The notes under the pieces were generated by a model. It was not told the DNA's origin, searched no databases, and saw only the letters and a program-made list of their open reading frames with translations. Both the position numbers and the translations under genes were made by a program. This document shows positions 28,501 to 36,673 of a stretch of DNA of 46,439 nt, in pieces (position 1 is the stretch's first letter; each line of letters begins with the position of its first letter). Source of the DNA: Acetobacteraceae bacterium (lineage in GTDB: Bacteria > Pseudomonadota > Alphaproteobacteria > Acetobacterales > Acetobacteraceae); NCBI GenBank assembly GCA_019241425.1, contig JAFAXA010000141.1, positions 1 through 46,439 of the forward strand. Reading direction: 5' to 3'.

Positions 28501-30166
28501 CCAGGGCGGCGGCGACGATCAGCAGGCTGAGCGTCAACCAGATCGTATTCAGGGTGAGCGCCTGCACTCCAAGCCGGTCCGGATGCGTGAACAGCAACCG
28601 GCTGATGCCTGTGGCAATGCCTGCCATGAGGATCGCGGCCAGGATCAGGTTGGGATAAACGGCGCGCAGGTCGAAATAGCCGGATTCGAGCAGCCCGCCC
28701 TTGTCGGTCACGTTGAACTTGCCGCGCTTCGGCAGAAGCAGCGTGACAACGGTCAGGCGCAGCAGGAACAGCGCCATCACCGTCTCGTAGATCTCGCTCC
28801 AGAACGAATGGCGCGATGAGCCCTGGATGCGCGAGTTGGTGGCGACCGCATGGAAGATATGCGGCCCGGCATAGGCGACGATGGCGAGCGGCGACGCCGC
28901 GATCAGGTTCTGATTGAAAAACAGAAAGGCCAGCGGCGACGTCAGGAAGACGAGGCGCGGCACTGCGAACAGGAAGTGCAGCATCGCGTTCGTGTAGCAA
29001 AGCCGCTGTGGGAGACGCAGGCCGGGGCCGAGCATCGGGTTGTCGGTGCGGAAGATCTGGATCATGCCGCGCCCCCAGCGCATGCGCTGGCCGATATGCA
29101 GCGACAGCCGCTCGGTCGCCAGGCCCGCGGCGAGCGGGATCTTCAGGTAGCCGGTGCGCCAGCCCTGCCGCTGCAGGCGCAGCGCAGTATGCGCGTCCTC
29201 GGTTACCGTCTGGACAGCGAACCCACCGATGCTTTCGAGCGCGCGGCGGCGGATAACCGCGCAGGAGCCGCAGAAAAAAGCGGCGTCCCAGAAATCGTTG
29301 CCCGTCTGCACCAGCGCGTAAAACATGTTGCCTTCGCTCGGCACCTTGGTGCCGGCGGCAAGGTTTCGCTGGAACGGATCGGGCGAATAGAAGTGGTGCG
29401 GCGTCTGCAGCAGCGCCATGTCCTCGTCCCGCACCAGCCAGCCGACCGTCATCTGCAGGAAGGCGCGCGTCGGCACGTGGTCGCAGTCGAAGATCGCGAT
29501 GAACTCGCCGTCGGTGTGGCGCATCGCGTGATTGAGGTTGCCGGCCTTGGCGTGCGAGTTTTCGCCGCGGATGATGTAGCCGGCGCCGCACGCCTCGGCG
29601 AAGTCGCGGAAGGCGCTGCGCCGCCCGTCGTCCAGGATGTAGACGCGCAATTTGTCGCGCGGGTAGTCGATCGCCAGTGCTGCGAGAACAGTGGCGCGGA
29701 CCACCGAAAGCGACTCGTTGTAGGTCGGAATGAAGACATCGACGCTCGGCCAGTTATCGACGTCGTCGGGCAGCGGCTCCGGCTGTCGCTCCAGCGGCCA
29801 GGCAGTCTGGAAATAGCCCAGCACCATCACCGTGGCGGAATAAAGCTCCGCCAGCACAAGTCCGGTGCCGAGCACGCCCTGCAGCACGTTGGTGAAATCG
29901 ATCGTCTCGGAAAGGCGCCAAACGATATAGCGAGCCGACACCGCGCATGACAGCGCGACGAGTGCCAACGTCATCGCCCGCTCTTCGCGCCGCCCGAGGA
30001 GCAAGAAGATCAGGACGGTTGCAGACGCGAATATCGCTTGGTCGCTGTCGCCCAGCGGAACCGTCGCGACCGACAGCACGATGACGCTGCCGATCGCAAG
30101 CAGCAGCGCCCCCATCCACCGGGTGCGCAGCCAAGAACCGGGCGCGCTGGCCAGGGGCAGGCTCAC
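25523..30166 (-). CDS. bcsAB: Fused cellulose synthase catalytic and regulatory subunits (BcsA-BcsB)
   Basis: BcsA motifs VYILDDGRR, AIFDCDHVPT, FFCGSCAVIRRRAL, VTEDAHTALRL, QRMRWGRGM and a PilZ region, continuous in frame with BcsB (LNEQYVGTIPADRDQPVFGP.., FRFTGRYTNDCNDPLSGLLWATVSDTSTL). GTG start. Confidence 0.95.
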   Translation of the reverse strand: MSLPLASAPGSWLRTRWMGALLLAIGSVIVLSVATVPLGDSDQAIFASATVLIFLLLGRREERAMTLALVALSCAVSARYIVWRLSETIDFTNVLQGVLGTGLVLAELYSATVMVLGYFQTAWPLERQPEPLPDDVDNWPSVDVFIPTYNESLSVVRATVLAALAIDYPRDKLRVYILDDGRRSAFRDFAEACGAGYIIRGENSHAKAGNLNHAMRHTDGEFIAIFDCDHVPTRAFLQMTVGWLVRDEDMALLQTPHHFYSPDPFQRNLAAGTKVPSEGNMFYALVQTGNDFWDAAFFCGSCAVIRRRALESIGGFAVQTVTEDAHTALRLQRQGWRTGYLKIPLAAGLATERLSLHIGQRMRWGRGMIQIFRTDNPMLGPGLRLPQRLCYTNAMLHFLFAVPRLVFLTSPLAFLFFNQNLIAASPLAIVAYAGPHIFHAVATNSRIQGSSRHSFWSEIYETVMALFLLRLTVVTLLLPKRGKFNVTDKGGLLESGYFDLRAVYPNLILAAILMAGIATGISRLLFTHPDRLGVQALTLNTIWLTLSLLIVAAALAVGRETRQLRSQARVRAHLAASIHLPDGRVLHGTTRELSLGGSSVIVPRPDDMVDGAMVQVAIPVGDETVLLPARVQRWHAKFLQLAFKPATMADESNIVQAVFGRADTWLDWDQFPKDRIWHSLWTVLISIAGLFRRPGKPLMAPLHDAPATAPVAARPSPAVLARESKVLQPRAALRHVAPAGAAVALLLCIGAGAPSAQAAPAPAVRLMPESAAPGPAPVPAPALPILPPPPQLPPGDAPGAPLPAAGQGSPMRGSATRGALGPDAPVQPAPERPPLGPGMRRLALTLRQLGAAGPMTMRGTSEIQGLLFGVRADEVVVDAELTLSGAVSPALIPESSNVTVTLNEQYVGTIPADRDQPVFGPLRMPVNPVFFGDNNRLNFRFTGRYTNDCNDPLSGLLWATVSDTSTLTLTLARLPAQHSLAQLPLPFFDRHEVQSLVLPFVLPAVPGNATLRAAAIVSSWFGRLAGFRGADFPVLAAAPAQGNAVLFAAGQDRAAALGLHPFAGPTLAVVANATDPYSRILVVGGRDEGEVAAAATMLTVGDRLLGGEVATVEAPDVPARRPYDAPARISTDRPVKFGELVDPAQLQGAGYVPGTMRVPFNTAPDLYTWRRRPFAMEVLFRAPPGPVVDVAASHLDVGINGQYLRSYSLAPPEPTWSWLARAVGIDPDIQDHGAGIPPYAVFGRNELQLSFDARAMRRGDCVAIPGDIHMSVDPDSTIDLSRAYRFTELPNLAFLVNSGFPFTRMADLSETAVVLPDRPSPVELSAFLGLMGIIGSVTNYPVLRVEVVRPDGLDQVADRDLIQIGTLSHLGRGADLLRDGPVRLAGERLEVTLTPPLATIRRWFGDRTIDERQRLATNLIAHPAEETAMLIGMGSPLQSRRSLVSFLAVTPQGLLGLIGSLRDTALSPSIQGDFALLAGGRISSYRVQRTYTVGSLPFWLWPEWLLRDSPLSMIGMVVLACAMISVGLYWSLRRAAAARLQRRSRRA

Positions 30167-30244
30167 GGACCGCTGGCGCGGGCGCCGCGTTCAGACGACG
30201 CTGATACTGGCATCCACATGGCTCCCGGTCGGGAATGGCGGCCT

Positions 30245-30703
30245 TCAGCCGCGCCGGAATGGAAATGGCGGATCGCGTACATCCATACCGTGGCTGGCGC
30301 GGGGTCTGGCGGGGGAAGCAAGGGTGCGAAAGACGGCAGCGAGCGGGGTCACGGTGTCGACGAAAGGCGGTCGCGCCGGCAACGCGGCGCGTGCAACGGT
30401 CAGGATCGGCAGCGCTGCGGGGCGCAGGCTGACGAGAGGCGGCGGCGCGGACGCGATGGACGAGGCCGGAATGGCGGGCGTCAGAGGGGGCGGCGGGGCG
30501 GCTGGCGCGCTCGATACCGGCGAGCGATCGCCGGCGTCTCGCGTCAACTCCGGGAGCGGTTCCACAACCGGGATTTCCGGCGGAAGCGGTTCCGGCGGCG
30601 GTGCGAACTCCTCGAGCGCGCGCGGGAAGCTGCGATAGCTGAACGCCTGTCCGCCGAACCGGCGCAGCACGCGGTCGACATCCGGCGCCGGGGAACCGCT
30701 CAT
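30245..30703 (-). CDS. BcsH/CcpAx-like cellulose-complementing protein (short, Pro-rich)
   Basis: Located between bcsZ and bcsAB. MSGSPAPDVDRVLRRFGGQAFSYRSFPRALEE.. Pro-rich linker ..TVTPLAAVFRTLASPARP. The N-terminal 'VLRxFG..(Y/F)SYR' and C-terminal 'AxVFxTL' resemble CcpAx as remembered. Confidence 0.65.
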   Translation of the reverse strand: MSGSPAPDVDRVLRRFGGQAFSYRSFPRALEEFAPPPEPLPPEIPVVEPLPELTRDAGDRSPVSSAPAAPPPPLTPAIPASSIASAPPPLVSLRPAALPILTVARAALPARPPFVDTVTPLAAVFRTLASPARPRASHGMDVRDPPFPFRRG

Positions 30704-30728
30704 GGCAGACCGATACCGACGATGCCGC

Positions 30729-31811
30729 TCACGCCGCCCGGCGCTCCTGCGAAGCAATCCGCGTCAGCAGAATGAGTGCCGCCGAGTAGTAGTCGGGTGC
30801 GTCCGCCACGGATGGAAGATCGGTGAGCGGGGTGGCGGCCGAGCCGCTCGCCGCGGCGGCCAGGCGTCCGACCGCCAGCATGCCCGGGGGCGCGGGATAG
30901 GGTGCTTCGGCCTCCGTCCGCAGATCGACCCAGGCCGGCGGTGGGCGCCCGTTCCGCGGCGCGTAGAAGGCGGCGAAGGCCGCAATCGCGGGCGATGGCA
31001 GCCCGGCCCACGCCAGATAGAGGGGCACCCGGATCGCATCGAAGGAACAGCGGGGCGGCCAGGGGGGCGCTGGGGCCAGCGCGCCGTCGCTGCGGCCGAC
31101 CTGCAGCCAGTCGGGCGGCAACTGCCAGGCGGCGAACCGGCCCCGGTCGATCAGCCAGCTTCCATGCCGCCGCAGCGCCGCCCATTCCGCCGACGGCGCC
31201 AGCTTCTCCAGCGCGTCGAGGGCCGGGAACACGTAGTAGGACGGATTGACGACAACGGCGGCCGGAAGCTGGAATCCCTCGACGCCCGGCAATAACAGAA
31301 GCTCGTTGCCGAGACGGACCGTCAGCAGCCGCAGCACGTCGTGCGCGATGTTCGCGGCAGCCAGCGCATGATCGGCTGCGCCCCAGCGCCGGGCGGCGCG
31401 GGCGAGCGCCCAGGCGATGCACAGATCGCCGTCCGTCGCATTGTTGCCGTCCGGCACCGGGTTCGCCGCGCCGGGAAGGTAGCGCCAGGCGTGCAAGGCG
31501 TCCCGCGGCCGGCGCAGCGTGCGCGAGGTCCAGGCCAAGATCCGATCGAAGGTCGGCTGGTCGTCGAAATGTTCCGCGAACAGCAATCCCCAGCCCTGGC
31601 CCTCCGTATGCGAGACGCCGCCATTGCCGGTGTCCACCACACGGCCGTCCGGCAGGATGTAGGTGGAGCGGAATGCCGCCCAGTTCGGGTCGGGCCGGTC
31701 GGACCCGGATTCGACCGCGTTCGCCCCGGCGCTGAGCGTCGCCGCCCGGGCACCGCCGGCCAGCGCCGACGGGAAACCGAGAAAGAGGGTCCGGCGGCGA
31801 AGGGCCGTCAT
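30729..31811 (-). CDS. bcsZ: Endoglucanase, glycoside hydrolase family 8 (BcsZ/CMCax-like)
   Basis: SHTEGQGWGLLFAEHFDDQPTFDRILAWT and NPVPDGNNATDGDLCIAWALARA are GH8 motifs; N-terminal RRRTLFLGFPSALAGGARA looks Tat-like. A GTG start at 31820 is also possible. Confidence 0.93.
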   Translation of the reverse strand: MTALRRRTLFLGFPSALAGGARAATLSAGANAVESGSDRPDPNWAAFRSTYILPDGRVVDTGNGGVSHTEGQGWGLLFAEHFDDQPTFDRILAWTSRTLRRPRDALHAWRYLPGAANPVPDGNNATDGDLCIAWALARAARRWGAADHALAAANIAHDVLRLLTVRLGNELLLLPGVEGFQLPAAVVVNPSYYVFPALDALEKLAPSAEWAALRRHGSWLIDRGRFAAWQLPPDWLQVGRSDGALAPAPPWPPRCSFDAIRVPLYLAWAGLPSPAIAAFAAFYAPRNGRPPPAWVDLRTEAEAPYPAPPGMLAVGRLAAAASGSAATPLTDLPSVADAPDYYSAALILLTRIASQERRAA

Positions 31812-32076
31812 CGTTTCCACAACACTTCATACTGTGTGTTCGGGTTGCTCGCGCCGACGCCAAGCGGGACCTCACCCTTGGGCTCGCGGCAACAGACCAT
31901 GACGCCGATTAACGAGGTCTTAAGAAGCCAGCCCAGCACCGCTGCCCAAGCCCGCTCGGGGTCCGCGACGCTGCCATTCGCAGCCGGTTCGATGCTGCGA
32001 GCAGGTAATCAGATGGCGACTTCAGAGATTGGCGCGCTCGATTCGATACACGACGACAGCCCGTTCGGCACGAGAC

Positions 32077-32126
32077 TGTCACCCATGTCTTAGGAACGGA
32101 TTGTCACCTATGTGTCCGGAACGGAT
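32077..32126. repeat. Tandem direct repeat, 2 x 25 bp, transposon-end-like
   Basis: TGTCACCCATGTCTTAGGAACGGAT followed immediately by TGTCACCTATGTGTCCGGAACGGAT; 21 of 25 positions identical. Confidence 0.8.
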
Positions 32127-32137
32127 CCCTGAAAATC

Positions 32138-32212
32138 TGGAGCGGGCGAAGGGATTCGAACCCTCGACCCCAACCTTGGCAAGGTTGTGCTCTACCCCTG
32201 AGCTACGCCCGC
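32138..32212 (-). tRNA. tRNA-Gly (anticodon GCC), CCA encoded
   Basis: Reverse complement GCGGGCGTAGCTCAGGGGTAGAGCACAACCTTGCCAAGGTTGGGGTCGAGGGTTCGAATCCCTTCGCCCGCTCCA; anticodon stem CAACC/GGTTG with loop TTGCCAA. Confidence 0.96.
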
Positions 32213-32467
32213 GCTCCATGGGCCGGAGCGGCGGCTTTTAAGGGCGCGGCTGCGCAATGGCAAGATGCCGCCCCGATCGCCGGATGCGAGGAGCGGCCAC
32301 CCCGGCGCGGCCGTCCCGGAGGGTGGCCCGGCGTCTCGCGGTGTCGCGCCAAATGACGTAAGTAGGAATCGGCGGTGAGGGGGCCGGAGCGGCCGGTCAT
32401 CCGGGCTGCTTGCTTGTCGCGGCCCTCGCTACATGTATCGCCACACGTTATCGAGAGACACACAGCC

Positions 32468-33442
32468 ATGGACGATCTGATCATCGGCCAATCGGGCGCC
32501 CGAGCGGGCAGCGTCAGGAACGCCCCATCGGCGCCCGCCTCATCCAGCGGTGGCGGCGCTATCGTGGACGGCAACCAGGCGACCTTCATGAAGGAGGTCA
32601 TCGAGGCGTCTCGCCAGGTTCCGGTCCTGGTCGATTTCTGGGCGACCTGGTGCGGCCCGTGCAAGCAGCTTACGCCGGCCCTGGAAAAGGTCGTAACGGC
32701 CGCCGGCGGGCGCTTGAAGCTCGTCAAGATCGACATCGACGCCAATCGCGCGCTCGTGCAGCAGCTCGCCCAGCTCGGCCTGCCGTTGCAGTCCGTGCCG
32801 ACGGTTGCCGCCTTCTGGCAGGGCCAGATCGCCGATCTGTTTCAGGGCGCGCTGCCGGAATCGGAGATCCGCCGCTTCGCGGAAGCGCTGCTGAAGCTGG
32901 CGGGCGGCGCCATGCCGAGTGCCGATCTGCTGGCCGAAGGCAAGGCCGCGCTGGAGGGCGGCGACACCGAGGGCGCGGTTGAACTGTTCAGCGCGCTGCT
33001 CGAAAGCGAGCCCGAGAACCCGGACGCGTGGGGCGGGCTGATCCGCGCCCTGACGCTGCTGGGGCGGGAGGACGAGGCGGAGCAGGCGCTCGGCTCGGTG
33101 CCGGCGAAAATCGCGGACCACGCCGAGGTCGCGGGCGCCCGCAGCGCGCTGGCGCTGGCGGCAGAGGGGCGGGCCGCCGCCAAGCAGCTCCACGCGTTCG
33201 CGGCGCGGGTGGCGGCCGATCCGTCCGATTTCGCCGCCCGCTATGACCATGCGACCGCGCTCAATGCCGTCGGCAAGCGGGCGGAGGCGGCGGATGCGTT
33301 GCTCGAAATCGTCCGGCGTGACCGGAGCTGGAACGACGACGCGGCCCGGCTGCAATTGCTGAAATTCTTCGAGGCCTGGGGTGTCGACGACGCGGCGACG
33401 CTCGCCGCACGCCGCAAACTATCGGCGGTGCTCTTCTCCTGA
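32468..33442 (+). CDS. Thioredoxin/TPR protein (YbbN/CnoX-like)
   Basis: VLVDFWATWCGPCKQLTPALEKVV followed by TPR region LLAEGKAALEGGDTEGAVELFSALLESEPENPDAWGGLIRAL. Confidence 0.92.
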   Translation: MDDLIIGQSGARAGSVRNAPSAPASSSGGGAIVDGNQATFMKEVIEASRQVPVLVDFWATWCGPCKQLTPALEKVVTAAGGRLKLVKIDIDANRALVQQLAQLGLPLQSVPTVAAFWQGQIADLFQGALPESEIRRFAEALLKLAGGAMPSADLLAEGKAALEGGDTEGAVELFSALLESEPENPDAWGGLIRALTLLGREDEAEQALGSVPAKIADHAEVAGARSALALAAEGRAAAKQLHAFAARVAADPSDFAARYDHATALNAVGKRAEAADALLEIVRRDRSWNDDAARLQLLKFFEAWGVDDAATLAARRKLSAVLFS

Positions 33443-34104
33443 TGACGGGGTTCCACCCGACGGCGGACCGCCTGCCGGACGTCTTTCCGGTGTTCCCGCT
33501 GACGGGTGCCCTGCTTCTACCTCAGGGCAAGTTGCCGCTGAACATCTTCGAGCCACGCTATGTGGCGATGGTGGACGAGGCGCTGCGGGCGGACCGGATG
33601 TTCGGCATGATCCAGCCGAAACCGGGTGTGCTGCGCGGCGAGACCGGGCCGGCGCTGTTCAGCGTCGGCTGCCTCGGGCGGCTCACCTCCTTCAGCGAGA
33701 CGGAGGATGGGCGCTACCTCATCACGCTCACCGGGGTCGTGCGGTTCACCGTCGAACGGGAACTCGAGATGCGGCACGGCTTCCGGCGCGTGCGGGGCGA
33801 TTACACGCTGTTTCAGCGCGATCTCGATCTCAGCCCGCAGCCGACGGGCATCAACCGCGAAACCCTGACCGCGGAACTGCGCGCCTACTTCGGCCGCTCC
33901 GGGATGGAAGCGAACTGGGACGCGATCGCCCGGTTGGCGGATGAAACGTTGCTGACCACATTGTGCATGGTCTGCCCGTTCGAGCCGGCGGAAAAGCAGG
34001 CCATGCTTGAGGCGCCGACCGATGCCGACCGCGCCGCCGCCCTGCTGGCGTTGCTTCGCATGGGCGGACGGAGCACCGGCACCGCCGTCCCGCCGGCGGC
34101 CTGA
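33442..34104 (+). CDS. LON peptidase substrate-binding domain protein
   Basis: DVFPVFPLTGALLLPQGKLPLNIFEPRYVAMVDEAL..; start overlaps the preceding stop. Confidence 0.92.
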   Translation: MTGFHPTADRLPDVFPVFPLTGALLLPQGKLPLNIFEPRYVAMVDEALRADRMFGMIQPKPGVLRGETGPALFSVGCLGRLTSFSETEDGRYLITLTGVVRFTVERELEMRHGFRRVRGDYTLFQRDLDLSPQPTGINRETLTAELRAYFGRSGMEANWDAIARLADETLLTTLCMVCPFEPAEKQAMLEAPTDADRAAALLALLRMGGRSTGTAVPPAA

Positions 34105-34179
34105 GCGGCGCATACGGTCCGGCCGACCCGATCGAGGGCTGGAGCCAATCCCGCCCTCCGCTACGTGATGGAGGAATGC

Positions 34180-34395
34180 ATGGTGCCCGAACCGGTTCCG
34201 GACGCGCAGACGCCCCGCCCGGTCGCCATCGACCCGAAGCTGCTGGAAATCCTGGTTTGCCCGGTGACCAAGGGGCCGCTCGAGTATGATCGCGCCGCCA
34301 ACGAGCTGATCAGCCGCAAGGCCGGGCTCGCCTACCCCATCCGTGACGGCATTCCGATCATGCTGCCCGAAGAGGCGCGCGCGCTGGACACGTAG
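34180..34395 (+). CDS. Trm112 family protein
   Basis: [50 protein letters not shown]. Confidence 0.93.
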   Translation: MVPEPVPDAQTPRPVAIDPKLLEILVCPVTKGPLEYDRAANELISRKAGLAYPIRDGIPIMLPEEARALDT

Positions 34396-34398
34396 CGC

Positions 34399-34752
34399 GT
34401 GGCCGCCGCCACCGAGATCAGGCTGCGAGACGGCGGGCGGCGTCTCGCCGTCGCATTCGACGACGGATCGCGATTCGAGCTGCCGTCCGAATATCTCCGC
34501 GTCGAGAGTCCGAGCGCCGAAGTGCAGGGGCATGCGCCGCATCAGAAGCAGATCATCGGCGGCCGGCGGTTTGTCTGCATTATCGGCATCGAGCCGGTCG
34601 GCCACTACGCCGTCCGGCTGCTGTTCGACGATCTGCACGAAACCGGCATCTTCTCCTGGGACTATCTGTACGAGCTCGGACGACGGCAGGAGCAGATCTG
34701 GGGCGCTTACCTCGAAGCGCTCCAGGCGCGCGGGCTGAGCCGCGACCCATAG
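34399..34752 (+). CDS. DUF971 / gamma-butyrobetaine hydroxylase-like N-terminal domain protein
   Basis: EIRLRDGGRRLAVAFDDGSRFELPSEYLRVESPSAEVQGH..GIEPVGHYAVRLLFDDLHETGIFSWDYLYELG; GTG start. Confidence 0.92.
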   Translation: MAAATEIRLRDGGRRLAVAFDDGSRFELPSEYLRVESPSAEVQGHAPHQKQIIGGRRFVCIIGIEPVGHYAVRLLFDDLHETGIFSWDYLYELGRRQEQIWGAYLEALQARGLSRDP

Positions 34753-34759
34753 CGCGGCT

Positions 34760-35257
34760 TCAGGTCTCCGCCACCCGGATCGCGGTCAACCCGGATGCGA
34801 GCACCCGCCGCAAATCCGGGAGCGCGAGGGCGATGCAGCCCTCGGTGGGCGCGAAATCGGGACGCGCGACGTGCAGGAAGATCGCCGACCCCCGGCCCGG
34901 ACGCACCGGCGCATCGTTCCAGCCGAGCACGCCCAGCAGGTCGTAGAGATCGTCCTCACGCCACAGCGTCTCGTGCCGGCCGGAGAACGGCCGCACCACC
35001 GGACGGTTATAGGCGGTCTCCGCCGGGTCGTCGCACCAGCCATCCGCGGGCGCGATCGGCTCCGCGGGCACCGCGCAAGCGGGGACCGGCTCCCGGTCGG
35101 CCCGGTAGAGCACCCGCCGCAGCGGCAACAGGCCGGAGGGCGTGGCGCCGTCGCCTTCCCGCTTGTCGCCCCGCACGCCGCCGCGCCCGAACGCGGCGCG
35201 GAACACCTGGCCGCGCAGGATCAGCCGCCCGTCCGGGCGCAGCGCCGCCTCCGTCAT
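34760..35257 (-). CDS. L,D-transpeptidase (YkuD) family protein
   Basis: GVRGDKREGDGATPSGLLPLRRVLYRADR.. IFLHVARPDFAPTEGCIALALPDLRRVL (YkuD His and Cys motif, TEGC variant). Confidence 0.87.
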   Translation of the reverse strand: MTEAALRPDGRLILRGQVFRAAFGRGGVRGDKREGDGATPSGLLPLRRVLYRADREPVPACAVPAEPIAPADGWCDDPAETAYNRPVVRPFSGRHETLWREDDLYDLLGVLGWNDAPVRPGRGSAIFLHVARPDFAPTEGCIALALPDLRRVLASGLTAIRVAET

Positions 35258-35281
35258 CCCGGCGGGTCCGGGCGGTTGCGC

Positions 35282-36412
35282 TCAGCCGAGCAGATGCCCG
35301 AACCGGCGCGCTTTCGTCGCGAGATAGGAGTCATTGATGCCGTTCGGCGCGACGGCGTGGCCGGCGCGTCCGACCACCTCGATGCCGCGCTCGCTCAAGG
35401 CGGCCAGCTTGTCGGGGTTGTTGGTGAGCAGCCGCAGCCGTGTCACCCCGAGCTGGTGCAGCATCGCAGCGGCCACCGCGAAGCTGCGCTCGTCGGGCTC
35501 GAAGCCGAGCGCCCGGTTGGCATCGAGCGTGTCGAGCCCCCGATCCTGGAGCGCATAGGCCCGCAACTTGTTCGCAAGCCCGATGCCGCGGCCCTCCTGC
35601 GCCAAATACAGCAGGACGCCGGCACCCTCCCCGGCCATGCGGCGGATGGCACCCCGCAATTGCGGCCCGCAATCGCAGCGGAGGCTGCCGAGAAGGTCGC
35701 CGGTGAAGCATTCCGAGTGCAGCCGCACGAGCGGCGCCTCCGCGGTCTCCGGTTTGCCGATCAGGATCGCCAGGTGGTCCACCCCGGCTTCGACCGCGCG
35801 GAAGGCGACCACCCGCGCGTCTTCCGCGCCCTCCAGCGGCACCCGGGCTTCGGCAACGCGGCGCAACGAGGCGGCAATGCCGTCCGGCGCGGCCTTCACG
35901 TCCTCGGCCGCGACGACGGCCACGCCCGACCGCCGCGCCGCCTCGGCGGCCGCCGGGGAGAGCGGAACGCTCAGCACGGCGGGAAGCAGATGCGCGAGCT
36001 TCGCCAGCAACAGGGAGGCGGCGGCGTGATCCGGCGCCTCCGCGTCGGGCGTGGCATCGGTCGTCGCCGCATCCTCGACCGGATCGGCGAGGCGGCGCAG
36101 CCCGTCCGGCGTCAGTTGACCGGCCGGCAGCCGGAGCGCGACCGGGTGCCCGGGCACCGGCCGCCGCAGCACCGCCGCCGCCCGCACCGGGGTCAGCAGC
36201 AGAACCGGCCGGGCGCTCGCCTGGTCGAGCCACAGCGCTATCTGCTCCTGATCAGCCGTTTCGGCCGCGAGGATCAGTTGCGGAGCGGTGGCGCGGAAAA
36301 TGACGGGGCGGCCGGCGCGCATCGCCAGGGCCGCTTGGCGCACCGACTGCAACCGTTCCGCGTCGGCGGCCGGCTCCGGTGCAAAATCTCCGCGCAAAGG
36401 CAGGTAGGTCAT
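35282..36412 (-). CDS. ribA: GTP cyclohydrolase II with degenerate RibB-like N-terminal region
   Basis: RLHSECFTGDLLGSLRCDCGPQL (zinc Cys), LLYLAQEGRGIGLANKLRAYALQD, LLTNNPDKLAALSERGIEV. Confidence 0.93.
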   Translation of the reverse strand: MTYLPLRGDFAPEPAADAERLQSVRQAALAMRAGRPVIFRATAPQLILAAETADQEQIALWLDQASARPVLLLTPVRAAAVLRRPVPGHPVALRLPAGQLTPDGLRRLADPVEDAATTDATPDAEAPDHAAASLLLAKLAHLLPAVLSVPLSPAAAEAARRSGVAVVAAEDVKAAPDGIAASLRRVAEARVPLEGAEDARVVAFRAVEAGVDHLAILIGKPETAEAPLVRLHSECFTGDLLGSLRCDCGPQLRGAIRRMAGEGAGVLLYLAQEGRGIGLANKLRAYALQDRGLDTLDANRALGFEPDERSFAVAAAMLHQLGVTRLRLLTNNPDKLAALSERGIEVVGRAGHAVAPNGINDSYLATKARRFGHLLG

Positions 36413-36673
36413 GCGCACCTTGGGTGGTGGACGATCGCCCAAACGTAGTTGACGCGGAAGAAAAGTCGATGCCCATGCCGGAGCGTGGCTGCCCCGACAT
36501 GAAATCGGAGACAGGTTTTCGGCGTCAGGTTGTCCGCGACAAGGTGACGCGCCCGTCGTATCCTTTCGGGCGAGTCAGGATCGGGCGCGCATCGTCCGCA
36601 GATCCTCGGCCTCGGCGGCAACCGTTGCCGCATCAGGCGTTAGACGTGTGAAACAAGGCGAGAGTAACAACTG

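Noticed and set aside
25433-28819. 1128-aa plus-strand ORF antisense to bcsC/bcsAB
   Set aside because: Arg/His/Gln-rich low-complexity translation typical of GC-rich shadow ORFs; the opposite strand encodes clearly recognisable BcsB/BcsA.
31341-32093. 250-aa plus-strand ORF overlapping bcsZ and the upstream intergenic region, considered as a transposase remnant
   Set aside because: The first two thirds are antisense to bcsZ and the tail shows no transposase motif.
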